From NCBI RefSeq assembly GCF_000505545.1, contig NZ_AYTB01000015.1, forward strand, positions 248,001 to 312,000: DNA of 64,000 nucleotides. Direction: 5' to 3'. The position numbers and the translations under genes were made by a program. Positions 46,269 to 54,157 of this stretch are shown here, one piece after another (position 1 is the stretch's first letter; each line of letters begins with the position of its first letter). The stretch is from Kurthia huakuii LAM0618. GTDB lineage: Bacteria > Bacillota > Bacilli > Bacillales_A > Planococcaceae. Under the pieces are notes generated by a model. It was not told where the DNA came from. It ran no database searches and saw only the letters and a list, made by a program, of their open reading frames with translations.

Positions 46269-47087
46269 TTATTTTTCAGCGTCTTCTTCCGATTTTGTTA
46301 AAAGTGTCTGAATACGTTCATTGTACATCGCATGTAAACGATTAATTTCTTGCTGATGTTCGCGACTCATGGCGACAAGTTCATTATTTTTTGCAGCAGA
46401 CTCTTGCATGCGCACAAGCTCGATATCTTTAGCATGTGTCGCTTCAATCGCTTGCAGTTGATTTTCTAAATCGTGATTTAGTTGATACGCCTTTTGAAGC
46501 TCGACCTCTTGTTCTTTTAATTCTTTTTTATGCGCCGCTACTAATGCCGTATGCTCTTGTTTTGCTAAAGCGAGGTCATTGCGTAGCCCTTTGTAAGAAG
46601 CGACTTCTTCTTCTAAGTTGTTCATTTTTTCACTGTAGCTAGCAATTAATGCTTGCTTATCGCCCATCGTACTTGCCAGTTCATGATTTTTTTCTTCAAG
46701 TGTTGCGATGGCATCATTTAACTCGTCATATTGTGTATTCATGGATTCAACAGCCGCATCTTTTTCTTGCACTTGTTTTTGTAAGTCTGCAATGGTGCGG
46801 TCTTTTTGTTTTACAAGCTCGGTAGAATCGCTAATTGCTTGTGCACGCAAATAGCCTGAGCGTTCAATCATATTCGCAACAAGCGTGTAAATGCGTTGTG
46901 TATGATGCTCTAATTCATCTAAATCTGGTGTAAATTCCGTTGCTTTTTCTTTCATTGTTTGGACTTGATAAAGTGCGACCGCTTTTTCAAGCCATTCTTT
47001 TGCTGAATAGCCACTATCCTCGATAATTTTTTTCGTTTTATCATGCATTTCTTCGGTGATTTTAAATCCCATCGTTTTATCTGCCAT
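46269..47087 (-). CDS. Putative RHH-like domain plus long coiled coil, unknown function
   Basis: A 272-residue protein. The first ~45 residues (MGFKITEEMHDKTKKIIEDSGYSAKEWLEKAVALYQ) resemble a ribbon-helix-helix DNA-binding unit. From about 85 to the end is almost unbroken heptad-rich coiled coil with many K, E, Q. Similar architectures occur in plasmid-segregation and KfrA-like DNA-binding proteins, so a DNA-organising role is possible but not shown. The start has GGGAGTGG upstream. Three GTTAAC copies lie in its upstream region. Its own promoter must face a divergent MOSC gene. Confidence 0.7.
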   Translation of the reverse strand: MADKTMGFKITEEMHDKTKKIIEDSGYSAKEWLEKAVALYQVQTMKEKATEFTPDLDELEHHTQRIYTLVANMIERSGYLRAQAISDSTELVKQKDRTIADLQKQVQEKDAAVESMNTQYDELNDAIATLEEKNHELASTMGDKQALIASYSEKMNNLEEEVASYKGLRNDLALAKQEHTALVAAHKKELKEQEVELQKAYQLNHDLENQLQAIEATHAKDIELVRMQESAAKNNELVAMSREHQQEINRLHAMYNERIQTLLTKSEEDAEK

Positions 47088-47102
47088 TATTGCCACTCCC
47101 TA

Positions 47103-47152
47103 GTTAACAAATTGTGATGTATAGCGGGTTAACTCGCTGTATATACGTTAAC
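47103..47152. promoter_or_regulatory. Three GTTAAC sites and a 24-bp inverted repeat between divergent genes
   Basis: GTTAAC occurs at 47103-47108, 47128-47133 and 47147-47152. The middle copy sits in an inverted repeat, TATAGCGGGTTAAC-TCGCTGTATA (47120-47143). The region lies between the RHH/coiled-coil gene and the MOSC gene. An autoregulatory operator for the RHH-like protein is the simple guess. Confidence 0.5.
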
Positions 47153-47223
47153 ATTAGTATAGCATAATGGGCTTTTCTTTTAATACGGGGTTGTATACAA
47201 TGAAAGAAATAAGGGGGAATAGT

Positions 47224-47871
47224 ATGCCAGCGTTAACATATTTTTCAATTGGGAAACCAAAGCAAATGAATTACGGGACAGAAAAAGTAATGGAGACGGC
47301 GATTTGTAAGGAAGCGGTCGAGGAAGCCTATTTATCAAAGGATGGCTTTCATGGTGATGGCGTCGCAGATTTAAAGCATCACGGGGGATTAGATCGTGCT
47401 GTGTGCGTGTATCCATATGAACATTATGCACAGTGGCAACAAGAATTTGGCACAGCATTGCCGCCATCTGCATTTGGGGAAAATGTGACGGTAGCCAACT
47501 TATTGGAAGCGGATGTTGCCATTGGTGACATTTATCAGCTAGGAGATGCTGTTATTCAAGTGACACAAGGTCGTATCCCTTGTAATACAATTAATCGCCG
47601 CGTAGGACAGGCGCAAATGATGAAGCGCATGGTTGAGACGGGTTTTACGGGCTATTTATGCCGCGTGTTAGAAGAGGGCGTCGTACGTAGCGATTCTAAC
47701 ATGACATTGCTCAAAAAAGACCCTGCTAATATTACAGTATTATTTGGCAATGAAACATATTTTCATCATGCAAAAGATGCAGCACGAATGAGAAAAATGA
47801 TTGCCGTTGAGGCGTTGGCCGATGATTGGCGCGAGCGTTTAGATACGCGTCTTGCAAAAGTAGAAGGTTGA
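47224..47871 (+). CDS. MOSC-domain protein (YiiM-like)
   Basis: A 215-residue protein. MOSC domains bind or transfer sulfur to molybdenum cofactor; YiiM-like members detoxify N-hydroxylated bases. GFHGDGVADLKHHGGLDRAVCVYPYEHY is the family opening. QGRIPCNTINRRVG holds the conserved cysteine near 120. The ATG at 47224 follows ATAAGGGGGAATAG. It stands alone, divergent from the RHH/coiled-coil gene. Confidence 0.88.
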   Translation: MPALTYFSIGKPKQMNYGTEKVMETAICKEAVEEAYLSKDGFHGDGVADLKHHGGLDRAVCVYPYEHYAQWQQEFGTALPPSAFGENVTVANLLEADVAIGDIYQLGDAVIQVTQGRIPCNTINRRVGQAQMMKRMVETGFTGYLCRVLEEGVVRSDSNMTLLKKDPANITVLFGNETYFHHAKDAARMRKMIAVEALADDWRERLDTRLAKVEG

Positions 47872-47879
47872 ATAAAAAA

Positions 47880-48060
47880 GCACATCTATTTAGCGGAAGT
47901 GCTAGACCACCCGAACCAATTAGAGTGAAATCTAATTTTTCGCGAGGGTTTAATTTTTAGAGACCTTACGGCAAATTGGTCGTAAGGCTGAATCGGTCCT
48001 AGAATGTTGCCGAGACAGTTGTTGCTTTTAAAGGCAGAATGAAGGTAAGTTATGATGAAA
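47880..48060. other. Structured intergenic region with several nested hairpins, identity unknown
   Basis: The gap between the MOSC and TspO genes contains CCTTACG/CGTAAGG (about 47984-48007), an AATTAGA/TCTAATT hairpin, and a longer-range CTAG-ACC/GGTCCTAG pairing. It could be a small RNA, a leader or a mobile-element end. There is no clear terminator on the forward strand. A short hairpin with T residues lies at its left end on the reverse strand. Confidence 0.35.
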
Positions 48061-48085
48061 ATACAAGTTTTTTCTCCGGTTTGTT

Positions 48086-48110
48086 GTTAACTTAATTGAC
48101 TTTTGGGTAT
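48086..48110 (+). promoter_or_regulatory. Candidate SigB-type promoter of the TspO-like gene
   Basis: GTTAAC, 13 bases, then GGGTAT; the -10 box is a perfect SigB match and the -35 is close. The gene starts 23 bases after it. Confidence 0.5.
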
Positions 48111-48132
48111 AGATTTCAAAAGGAGGGAAAAC

Positions 48133-48858
48133 ATGACGCTCTATTTAGCGATGTGGATTAGTTTAATTGTAATGATTGCGATGAATGCATTAGCAAATAT
48201 TATTCCATTGAACAATCAAACGACAGGAGAGATTTCTAATAAGCTCGACGTCCTCTTTACGCCTACTGGGTATGTCTTTTCAATTTGGTCTGTTATTTAT
48301 ATACTACTTATCATTTGGTTAATGATGATTTATAAACCAATGAGACGTCATGATGTAGACCGTAAAATTGGTTTTGCTTTTATTGCGAGTTGTGTGTGGA
48401 ATATCGCCTGGCTCATCTGTTGGCATTTTGAATTTTTCAATACTTCGATTGTTTTTATGCTCTTATTACTTGTCACACTCATCTTTATTTACAGTAACTA
48501 TACAAATAACGAACAGACCTTTGCCAAACGGTTACCATTCTCGATTTATTTAGCCTGGATTTCAGTAGCAACGATTGCCAATATTAGCTACGTCTTAAAA
48601 TATAATGGGGTCACCCTTGGAATTAACGAGCTATTTGGCTCTTTTGTCCTTGTTATTTTAGCCGCGGCATTAGCGATACTTGCCGTCAAAGTTTCACGAG
48701 ATTTATATTTCTTAGCCGTCATCACATGGGCATTAATCGGTGTCTCGGTTGCGAATGATCATGCTTTAATGAGTACAGGAACGGGAATTGTCGTTGGCAT
48801 AATGGTTTTGATATCGCTCTATATTTATGCCATAACCGAAAAAAGCTCGTCTGCTTAA
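48133..48858 (+). CDS. TspO/MBR-like tryptophan-rich membrane protein
   Basis: A 241-residue protein with about seven hydrophobic helices. LFTPTGYVFSIWSVIYILLIIWLM and CVWNIAWLICWHFEFFN resemble the tryptophan-rich sensory (TspO) pattern, though the protein is longer than the usual five-helix TspO. Relatives bind porphyrins or act in stress. The ATG at 48133 has AAAAGGAGGG upstream. Its stop codon lies within the terminator stem. Confidence 0.75.
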   Translation: MTLYLAMWISLIVMIAMNALANIIPLNNQTTGEISNKLDVLFTPTGYVFSIWSVIYILLIIWLMMIYKPMRRHDVDRKIGFAFIASCVWNIAWLICWHFEFFNTSIVFMLLLLVTLIFIYSNYTNNEQTFAKRLPFSIYLAWISVATIANISYVLKYNGVTLGINELFGSFVLVILAAALAILAVKVSRDLYFLAVITWALIGVSVANDHALMSTGTGIVVGIMVLISLYIYAITEKSSSA

Positions 48859-48874
48859 TGGACGAGCTTTTTAT
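48841..48874 (+). terminator. Terminator overlapping the end of the TspO-like gene
   Basis: AAAAGCTCGTC pairs with GACGAGCTTTT, then TTATT. The stop codon of the gene is in the loop. Confidence 0.9.
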
Positions 48875-48987
48875 TCATGATCCACCGCATTATAATTTAA
48901 ATTTTCTGATAATTACTGTCTTTAAAACAAAAAATTTGATAGAATGTAAAAAAGGGAGAACTAAATTGGAAGCAAAGGGGTGGCGAA

Positions 48988-49824
48988 ATGTGTCAAAATA
49001 AAAAGTTGTACGTATTAGATACAGGGACGATGAAAATGGACAAAAATTACATGATTGCGATGCATAATCCAGCAACAATTGATGCACCTACAAAGCCAGC
49101 AGAATTTGTAGAATTTCCGGTTTACGCTGTACTAATCGATCATCCAGAAGGGAAAATTTTGTTTGATACAGGGTGTAATCCCGACAGTATGAATGAGGAT
49201 GGACCATGGCCAGAGGGGATACGACGTGCGTTTCCGACATTTGCGACAGAGGAATGTTATTTAATTAATCGTTTAGAACAACTAAAGGTGCGGCCAGAGG
49301 ATATTAAGTATGTCGTAGCATCGCATTTGCATTTGGACCATGCGGGTTGTTTAGAGTTATTTACGAATGCTGAAATTATCGTCCATGACGCAGAACTTGC
49401 GAGTGTGATGAAATCTTTTGCGATGACGCGAGATATGGGGGCGTATATTTGGGCAGACGTCATGAGTTGGGTACAAAAACAATTGCGCTGGCGCACGGTT
49501 AAGGTGTGGCAAAAAGAACTACAGCTTGTCGAAGGCATTAAAATTATTAACTTTGGACCGGGCCACGCGTATGGTATGTTAGGGCTGCATGTAGAGTTAC
49601 CGGGATATGGTAACGTGCTCCTCGCGTCCGATGCGGTTTACACAAAAGAGTCGTATGGACCGCCAATTAAGCCGCCGGGTATTTTGTATGACTCGGTTGG
49701 TTACAATCAAACGGTTGAACGTATTCATCAATTTGCACACGAGCATAAGAGTGAAGTTTGGTTTGGGCACGATGCTGAGCAATTTAAATCGTTTAGAAAA
49801 TCAACGGAAGGGTATTACGAATAA
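48988..49824 (+). CDS. Metallo-beta-lactamase-fold hydrolase, N-acyl homoserine lactonase (AiiA)-like
   Basis: A 278-residue hydrolase. SHLHLDHAG is the two-zinc motif (HxHxDH) near residue 112. The bridging aspartate lies in LLASDAVYT, and later histidines are in GPGHAYGMLG and WFGHDAEQF. Size and pattern fit the AiiA/AhlD group, which opens homoserine-lactone rings of quorum signals, though other lactones are possible. The ATG follows AAAGGGGTGG. It is single and precedes a terminator. Confidence 0.82.
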   Translation: MCQNKKLYVLDTGTMKMDKNYMIAMHNPATIDAPTKPAEFVEFPVYAVLIDHPEGKILFDTGCNPDSMNEDGPWPEGIRRAFPTFATEECYLINRLEQLKVRPEDIKYVVASHLHLDHAGCLELFTNAEIIVHDAELASVMKSFAMTRDMGAYIWADVMSWVQKQLRWRTVKVWQKELQLVEGIKIINFGPGHAYGMLGLHVELPGYGNVLLASDAVYTKESYGPPIKPPGILYDSVGYNQTVERIHQFAHEHKSEVWFGHDAEQFKSFRKSTEGYYE

Positions 49825-49860
49825 GTCTCGTAACAAGAATAGAACGTAAACGAATGAAAG

Positions 49861-49897
49861 AAAAGGCATTGCCACATTAGAGGCAGTGTCTTTTTTG
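49861..49897 (+). terminator. Terminator after the lactonase-like gene
   Basis: AAAAGGCATTGCC pairs with GGCAGTGTCTTTT around a 7-nt loop, with one mismatch, and T residues follow. Confidence 0.85.
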
Positions 49898-49905
49898 ATG
49901 GCTAA

Positions 49906-49978
49906 ATTGATTCACTTATGAATCAATCATTCATAAATAAATCGAAAATCCGTTTAATTGATTCAGTTATAAATCGAT
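49906..49978 (+). promoter_or_regulatory. Two inverted-repeat upstream activator sites of the hyuAB operon
   Basis: The first site, ATTGATTC-N6-GAATCAAT (49906-49927), is a perfect inverted repeat. The second, ATTGATTC-N6-AAATCGAT-like (49957-49978), is the same with a few changes. Their starts are 51 bases apart, about five helical turns, so they face the same side. They lie 39 bases or more upstream of the sigma-54 promoter at 50017. The sigma-54 activator encoded after hyuB is the natural candidate to bind them. Confidence 0.8.
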
Positions 49979-50016
49979 AAAGATTAATAAGTCCGATTTT
50001 TCAGTCTTTTTAAGTT

Positions 50017-50032
50017 TGGCATTATTCTTGCA
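50017..50032 (+). promoter_or_regulatory. Sigma-54 (-24/-12) promoter of hyuAB
   Basis: TGGCATTATTCTTGCA matches the sigma-54 consensus. It is 80 bases before the hyuA start. It is the third such promoter in the window. Confidence 0.9.
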
Positions 50033-50111
50033 TTAAGTAAGGTGTAGCAACAAGAGAAGGTTGTTTACGGTTCAGTAAAAATTTAAATCCAACATGAAAG
50101 AGGCGAAGTAC

Positions 50112-52145
50112 ATGGTTCAAAGTCGATTAGCAATTGATGTAGGTGGTACGTTTACAGATGTATTTGTATTTAACGAAGAAACAGGTGAGGTTTTTGTAAC
50201 GAAAACTTCCTCAACGCCAGCAAATCCTGAACAAGGGATTTTAGATGGTATTGATAAAGCACAGCTAAAAGGGCAGGACATTAAAGTATTTTCTCATGGT
50301 ACAACGGTTGGCACAAATGCATTAATTGAGCGTAAATTACCAAAAACAGCTCTTGTCACAACGAAAGGTTTCCGCGATGTGACAGAAATTCGTCGCGGAA
50401 CAAAAGAAGATATTTGGGATATGTATGAAGATACAGCAAAACCTTATATTAAGCGCCGCGATCGCTTTGAAGTGCCAGAGCGCGTTGATTATGAAGGCAA
50501 TGTGTTAGAAGCATTAGATGAAGAAGCAATGCGTACTCTTGCGCGTAAGTTGAAACGTCGTGAAACCGAATCAGTGGCGATTTGTTTTGTCAATTCGTAT
50601 ATGAATGGTGAAAATGAATTAAAAGCGAAAAAAATTATCGAAGAAGAATTGCCAGGTGTCTACGTTTGTACATCAAGTGAAGTATTGCCAGAGATGTTTG
50701 AGCATGAGCGCATGAGCACGACCATCATCAATGCGGTATTAGGACCGATTATGAGTCGCTATATTAAAAAGCTTGAAGTGGAAATGCATGACCGCGGTTA
50801 CGAAGAAGATATTTTAGTGCTTCACTCAGGCGGTGGGGTAATGACATCAAGTACGGTACCAAAATTTGCGGCACGTCTAGCAAGTTCAGGTATTGCGGCT
50901 GGTGCTATTGCAAGTAAACATATCGCAAAATTATGCGGTTTCGACAATGCGATTGGTTTAGATATGGGTGGTACGAGTACCGACATTTCATTAATGCATG
51001 ATGGCGAAATTCGTATTACAAAAGATTGGGCGATTGAATACGGTTATCCAATCGGTTTCCCAAGTATTGAAATTTTAACGATTGGTGCCGGTGGCGGTAG
51101 TCTTGCATGGAAGGATGAAGGCGGTTCGCTGCGCAATGGACCACAAAGTGCGGGGGCAATGCCAGGACCTGCTTGTTATAGCCGTGGTGGTACGGAGCCA
51201 ACAAACTCTGATGCCAACCTAGTGCTAGGCCGTTTAGGTGTCAAATTACTCGACGGTTCGATGACATTAGATAAAGATAAGGCAGATGCGGCAGTTCAAA
51301 AAATCGCTTCAGAGTTTGGTTATTCATTAGAAGAAGCAGCAAGCGCTATTATTGAAGTAGCTAATGCTAATATGAGCGATGCGGTACGACTGATTTCGGT
51401 TCGCCGAGGTTACGACCCACGTGACTTTGCGCTTGTAGCATTTGGTGGTGCTGGCCCGCTTCATGGTGCAGAGCTTGCACAAGATTTGAATATTCCAATC
51501 GTTATCGTACCACCACACCCTGGTGTTGCGGCTGCGATGGGCTGTCTGCTTGTTGACGTGCGTCATGATATTTCAAAAACATACGTGAAAAATGCTGTAG
51601 ATACAACGGCTGCTGAGCTACTTGAACAGTTTGCAGCAATGAAAAAAGAAGCGAAAATCCTCCTTGAAGAAGAAGGCATTTCAGATGAAAGTTCAACATT
51701 AATGAATTACTTAGACTTGCGCTACAAAGGGCAATGGCGTTCATTAGCGATTCCGGTACCAGATGATTTTGAGTCGCTATTACCAATTTTAGAAAGCTTC
51801 CACGAAGAGCATGCGCGTGAATTTGCATTCTCAGATGAGGACCAACCAGTGGAAATTTATGGACTTCGTGTTACAGCGATTGGGACGGTGCCAAAGCCGG
51901 AATTACCACAGTTTGAAGCACAAGGTCAATTAGAGGCTGCGTTAAAAGAAACGCGTCCAGTGTACTTTAATAATGAATTTGTTGAAGCAAATGTTTATAA
52001 TCGTGAGCTTATTCCGGTTGGTGCAGTGATTGAAGGGCCAGCGATTGTTGACCAGTTAGATACGACGACTGTTATTCCAACGGGATTTGTGGCAAAAGTG
52101 GATGCATATAAAAATATCATTATTTCTGTAACAACAGAATATTAA
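50112..52145 (+). CDS. hyuA: Hydantoinase/oxoprolinase family protein, subunit A (HyuA; acetone carboxylase beta-like)
   Basis: A 677-residue ATP-binding subunit. IDVGGTFTDVFVF is the N-terminal phosphate-binding motif (residues 7-19); a second ATP-binding sequence, IGLDMGGTSTDISLM, is near 285. HSGGGVMTSS and LVAFGGAGPLHGAELA are family hallmarks. Known relatives act on N-methylhydantoin, 5-oxoproline, acetone or acetophenone with subunit B; the substrate here is not clear. The ATG at 50112 follows AAAGAGGCG. It is driven by a sigma-54 promoter and followed by hyuB. Confidence 0.88.
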   Translation: MVQSRLAIDVGGTFTDVFVFNEETGEVFVTKTSSTPANPEQGILDGIDKAQLKGQDIKVFSHGTTVGTNALIERKLPKTALVTTKGFRDVTEIRRGTKEDIWDMYEDTAKPYIKRRDRFEVPERVDYEGNVLEALDEEAMRTLARKLKRRETESVAICFVNSYMNGENELKAKKIIEEELPGVYVCTSSEVLPEMFEHERMSTTIINAVLGPIMSRYIKKLEVEMHDRGYEEDILVLHSGGGVMTSSTVPKFAARLASSGIAAGAIASKHIAKLCGFDNAIGLDMGGTSTDISLMHDGEIRITKDWAIEYGYPIGFPSIEILTIGAGGGSLAWKDEGGSLRNGPQSAGAMPGPACYSRGGTEPTNSDANLVLGRLGVKLLDGSMTLDKDKADAAVQKIASEFGYSLEEAASAIIEVANANMSDAVRLISVRRGYDPRDFALVAFGGAGPLHGAELAQDLNIPIVIVPPHPGVAAAMGCLLVDVRHDISKTYVKNAVDTTAAELLEQFAAMKKEAKILLEEEGISDESSTLMNYLDLRYKGQWRSLAIPVPDDFESLLPILESFHEEHAREFAFSDEDQPVEIYGLRVTAIGTVPKPELPQFEAQGQLEAALKETRPVYFNNEFVEANVYNRELIPVGAVIEGPAIVDQLDTTTVIPTGFVAKVDAYKNIIISVTTEY

Positions 52146-52160
52146 TCAGGGGGCGTTTGA

Positions 52161-54113
52161 ATGGAGACAACTCGTACATTAGATCCGGTAACGTTTGAAG
52201 TATTGAAAAATGGTTTTGTGAATCTGGTTGACCAAATGGCAGAGCAAATGCTGCGTACATGTTATTCGTTCGTTATTTATAACCGCGACTTTAGCTGTGC
52301 ACTTTGTGATGCTGAAGGAAATACGATTATGCAAGGAACGCAAGATATTTCGGTACACGTAGGGACGTTACATTTAACGGCCAAAGCGGTACTGGAAGAT
52401 TTCGGCGATGATATTCACCCTGGCGACGTTTTCCTTGTCAATGACCCATATCGTGGCGGTACACACTTTAGCGATACGCGTGTCATTTATCCTGTCTTTT
52501 ATGAAGGCCGTCTGATTGCGCTGATGCAAACAAATGGTCACTGGGCTGATGTTGGTGGTTCTAACCCTGGTTCGTTTGATGTGACGGCAAAAGAGCATTA
52601 TGGTGAAGGCATGCGTATTCCACCAGTGCGTATTTATAGCAAAGGGCAATATTTAAAAGATGTTGTGAACATTATCGTGAAAAATATGCGACTTCCTGAA
52701 GAGCGTTTAGGTGATTTACGTTCGCAAGTAGAAGCGGCAAAAGTTGGCGAAGTACAGCTGCAAGCGATGATTCGTAAATATGGCGTTGAAACGGTGCTTG
52801 AGGCGTTTAGCGAAGTACAAAATTATGTTGAGCGCTTGACGCGTGCGAAAGTGAAAACATTACCAAAAGGCACATGGGAAACAGTCGATTATATTGATAT
52901 GGATCCAGAAGTGGGCGATGGTTTAATTCCAATTCGCGTGAAAATGACGATTACCGACGATGAAATTTTATACGATTTATCCGGCTCACATCCGTATATT
53001 AGCTGCTTCTTAAATGCTGGTTTTGGCTCGGCTTTATCGGGCACATATGCCGGAACGAAAACATTCTTCCCTGAAATCCCATTGAATTCGGGCTTCTACC
53101 GTGTCGTAAAAACGCATCTGCCGGAAAATTCGGTGGTCAATGCGCCGAGCCCTGTCGCGGTTTCTGGTTATTGCTCGGGTTCATTTGAAAAAATTATGAA
53201 TGCGTGCTTCGAGTTATGGTCAAATATTATGCCAGAACGGGCATTAGCTTGCTCATTTAACTTAGAGTATTTACTCATTGGTGGCTACGATACGCGTAAT
53301 GATGCCCGCGATTACTTCATGTGGTATGACTGGATGGCTGGTGGACATGGTGGTCGTATTGACCGCGACGGCGCTAATACAACGTCGCCAGTCTTTGGTG
53401 TTGGCTTAAGTGTGCAACCTTGTGAAGGGCAGGAGCGTTTATCACCTGTTTTAACGACAAAGCATGAAATCATTACCGATTCAGCAGGTCCAGGTAAATA
53501 CCGCGGTGGTTGTGGTGTTGAAAAAGGTGGCCAATTAACAGATATTGAAGGGACCGTCATGTCTTATTGCTGTGACCGTTCGCGTTCGATTACGTGGGGC
53601 ATTATGGGTGGTTTGCCATCGATTCCACAAGGCGCTGTGCTAAACCCAGGGAGCGACTCAGAGCAATTTTTAGGAACGATTTTCTCAAATGTACCGCTTC
53701 AAAAAGGGGATACATTTACGCGTCCAGCAGCGGGCGGCGGTGGTCTAGGTGACCCGCTAGAGCGCGATATGTATGCGGTGCTAGAAGATGTTATTGATGA
53801 GTATGTATCAATTGAGCGTGCACGTAAAGATTATGGTGTCATCATTCAAGAAATTGATCGCGATTTAGATCAGTTTGAAATTGATTATGAAGCAACGCAA
53901 CGTGAGCGTGACTATATTCGCAACAACCGTAATGCCTGGTTTAATGAAGATCCAAAAGAAGTTGAGCGCTTATACCGTGCAGGTGACATTGACCAAATGG
54001 ATGTCGTGCGTAAATATGGTGTGATTATGGATTACACAACGAATGATGTGTTGCCAATTTCGACCGCACAATATCGTGAATCAATGGAGAAACGTACCGT
54101 GGCGCATTGGTAA
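52161..54113 (+). CDS. hyuB: Hydantoinase B/oxoprolinase family protein, subunit B (HyuB; acetone carboxylase alpha-like)
   Basis: The 650-residue partner of HyuA. DPVTFEVLKNGFVNLVDQMAEQMLRTCYS opens it, and GDVFLVNDPYRGGTH and GHWADVGGSNPGS are the usual HyuB motifs. The long C-terminal acidic segment (EYVSIERARKDYGVII, YEATQRERDYIRNN) occurs in carboxylase-type relatives. No small gamma subunit of acetone carboxylase is seen nearby. The ATG follows CAGGGGGCG, 15 bases after hyuA. Confidence 0.87.
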   Translation: METTRTLDPVTFEVLKNGFVNLVDQMAEQMLRTCYSFVIYNRDFSCALCDAEGNTIMQGTQDISVHVGTLHLTAKAVLEDFGDDIHPGDVFLVNDPYRGGTHFSDTRVIYPVFYEGRLIALMQTNGHWADVGGSNPGSFDVTAKEHYGEGMRIPPVRIYSKGQYLKDVVNIIVKNMRLPEERLGDLRSQVEAAKVGEVQLQAMIRKYGVETVLEAFSEVQNYVERLTRAKVKTLPKGTWETVDYIDMDPEVGDGLIPIRVKMTITDDEILYDLSGSHPYISCFLNAGFGSALSGTYAGTKTFFPEIPLNSGFYRVVKTHLPENSVVNAPSPVAVSGYCSGSFEKIMNACFELWSNIMPERALACSFNLEYLLIGGYDTRNDARDYFMWYDWMAGGHGGRIDRDGANTTSPVFGVGLSVQPCEGQERLSPVLTTKHEIITDSAGPGKYRGGCGVEKGGQLTDIEGTVMSYCCDRSRSITWGIMGGLPSIPQGAVLNPGSDSEQFLGTIFSNVPLQKGDTFTRPAAGGGGLGDPLERDMYAVLEDVIDEYVSIERARKDYGVIIQEIDRDLDQFEIDYEATQRERDYIRNNRNAWFNEDPKEVERLYRAGDIDQMDVVRKYGVIMDYTTNDVLPISTAQYRESMEKRTVAHW

Positions 54114-54116
54114 ATA

Positions 54117-54154
54117 AAAAGAGAGGAGTCGCTACATGGCGATTCCTCTTTTTT
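54117..54154. terminator. Bidirectional terminator between hyuB and the sigma-54 activator
   Basis: AAAGAGAGGAGTCGC pairs with GCGATTCCTCTTTTT around a 6-nt loop, with A and T runs on both sides. Confidence 0.9.
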
Positions 54155-54157
54155 GTG

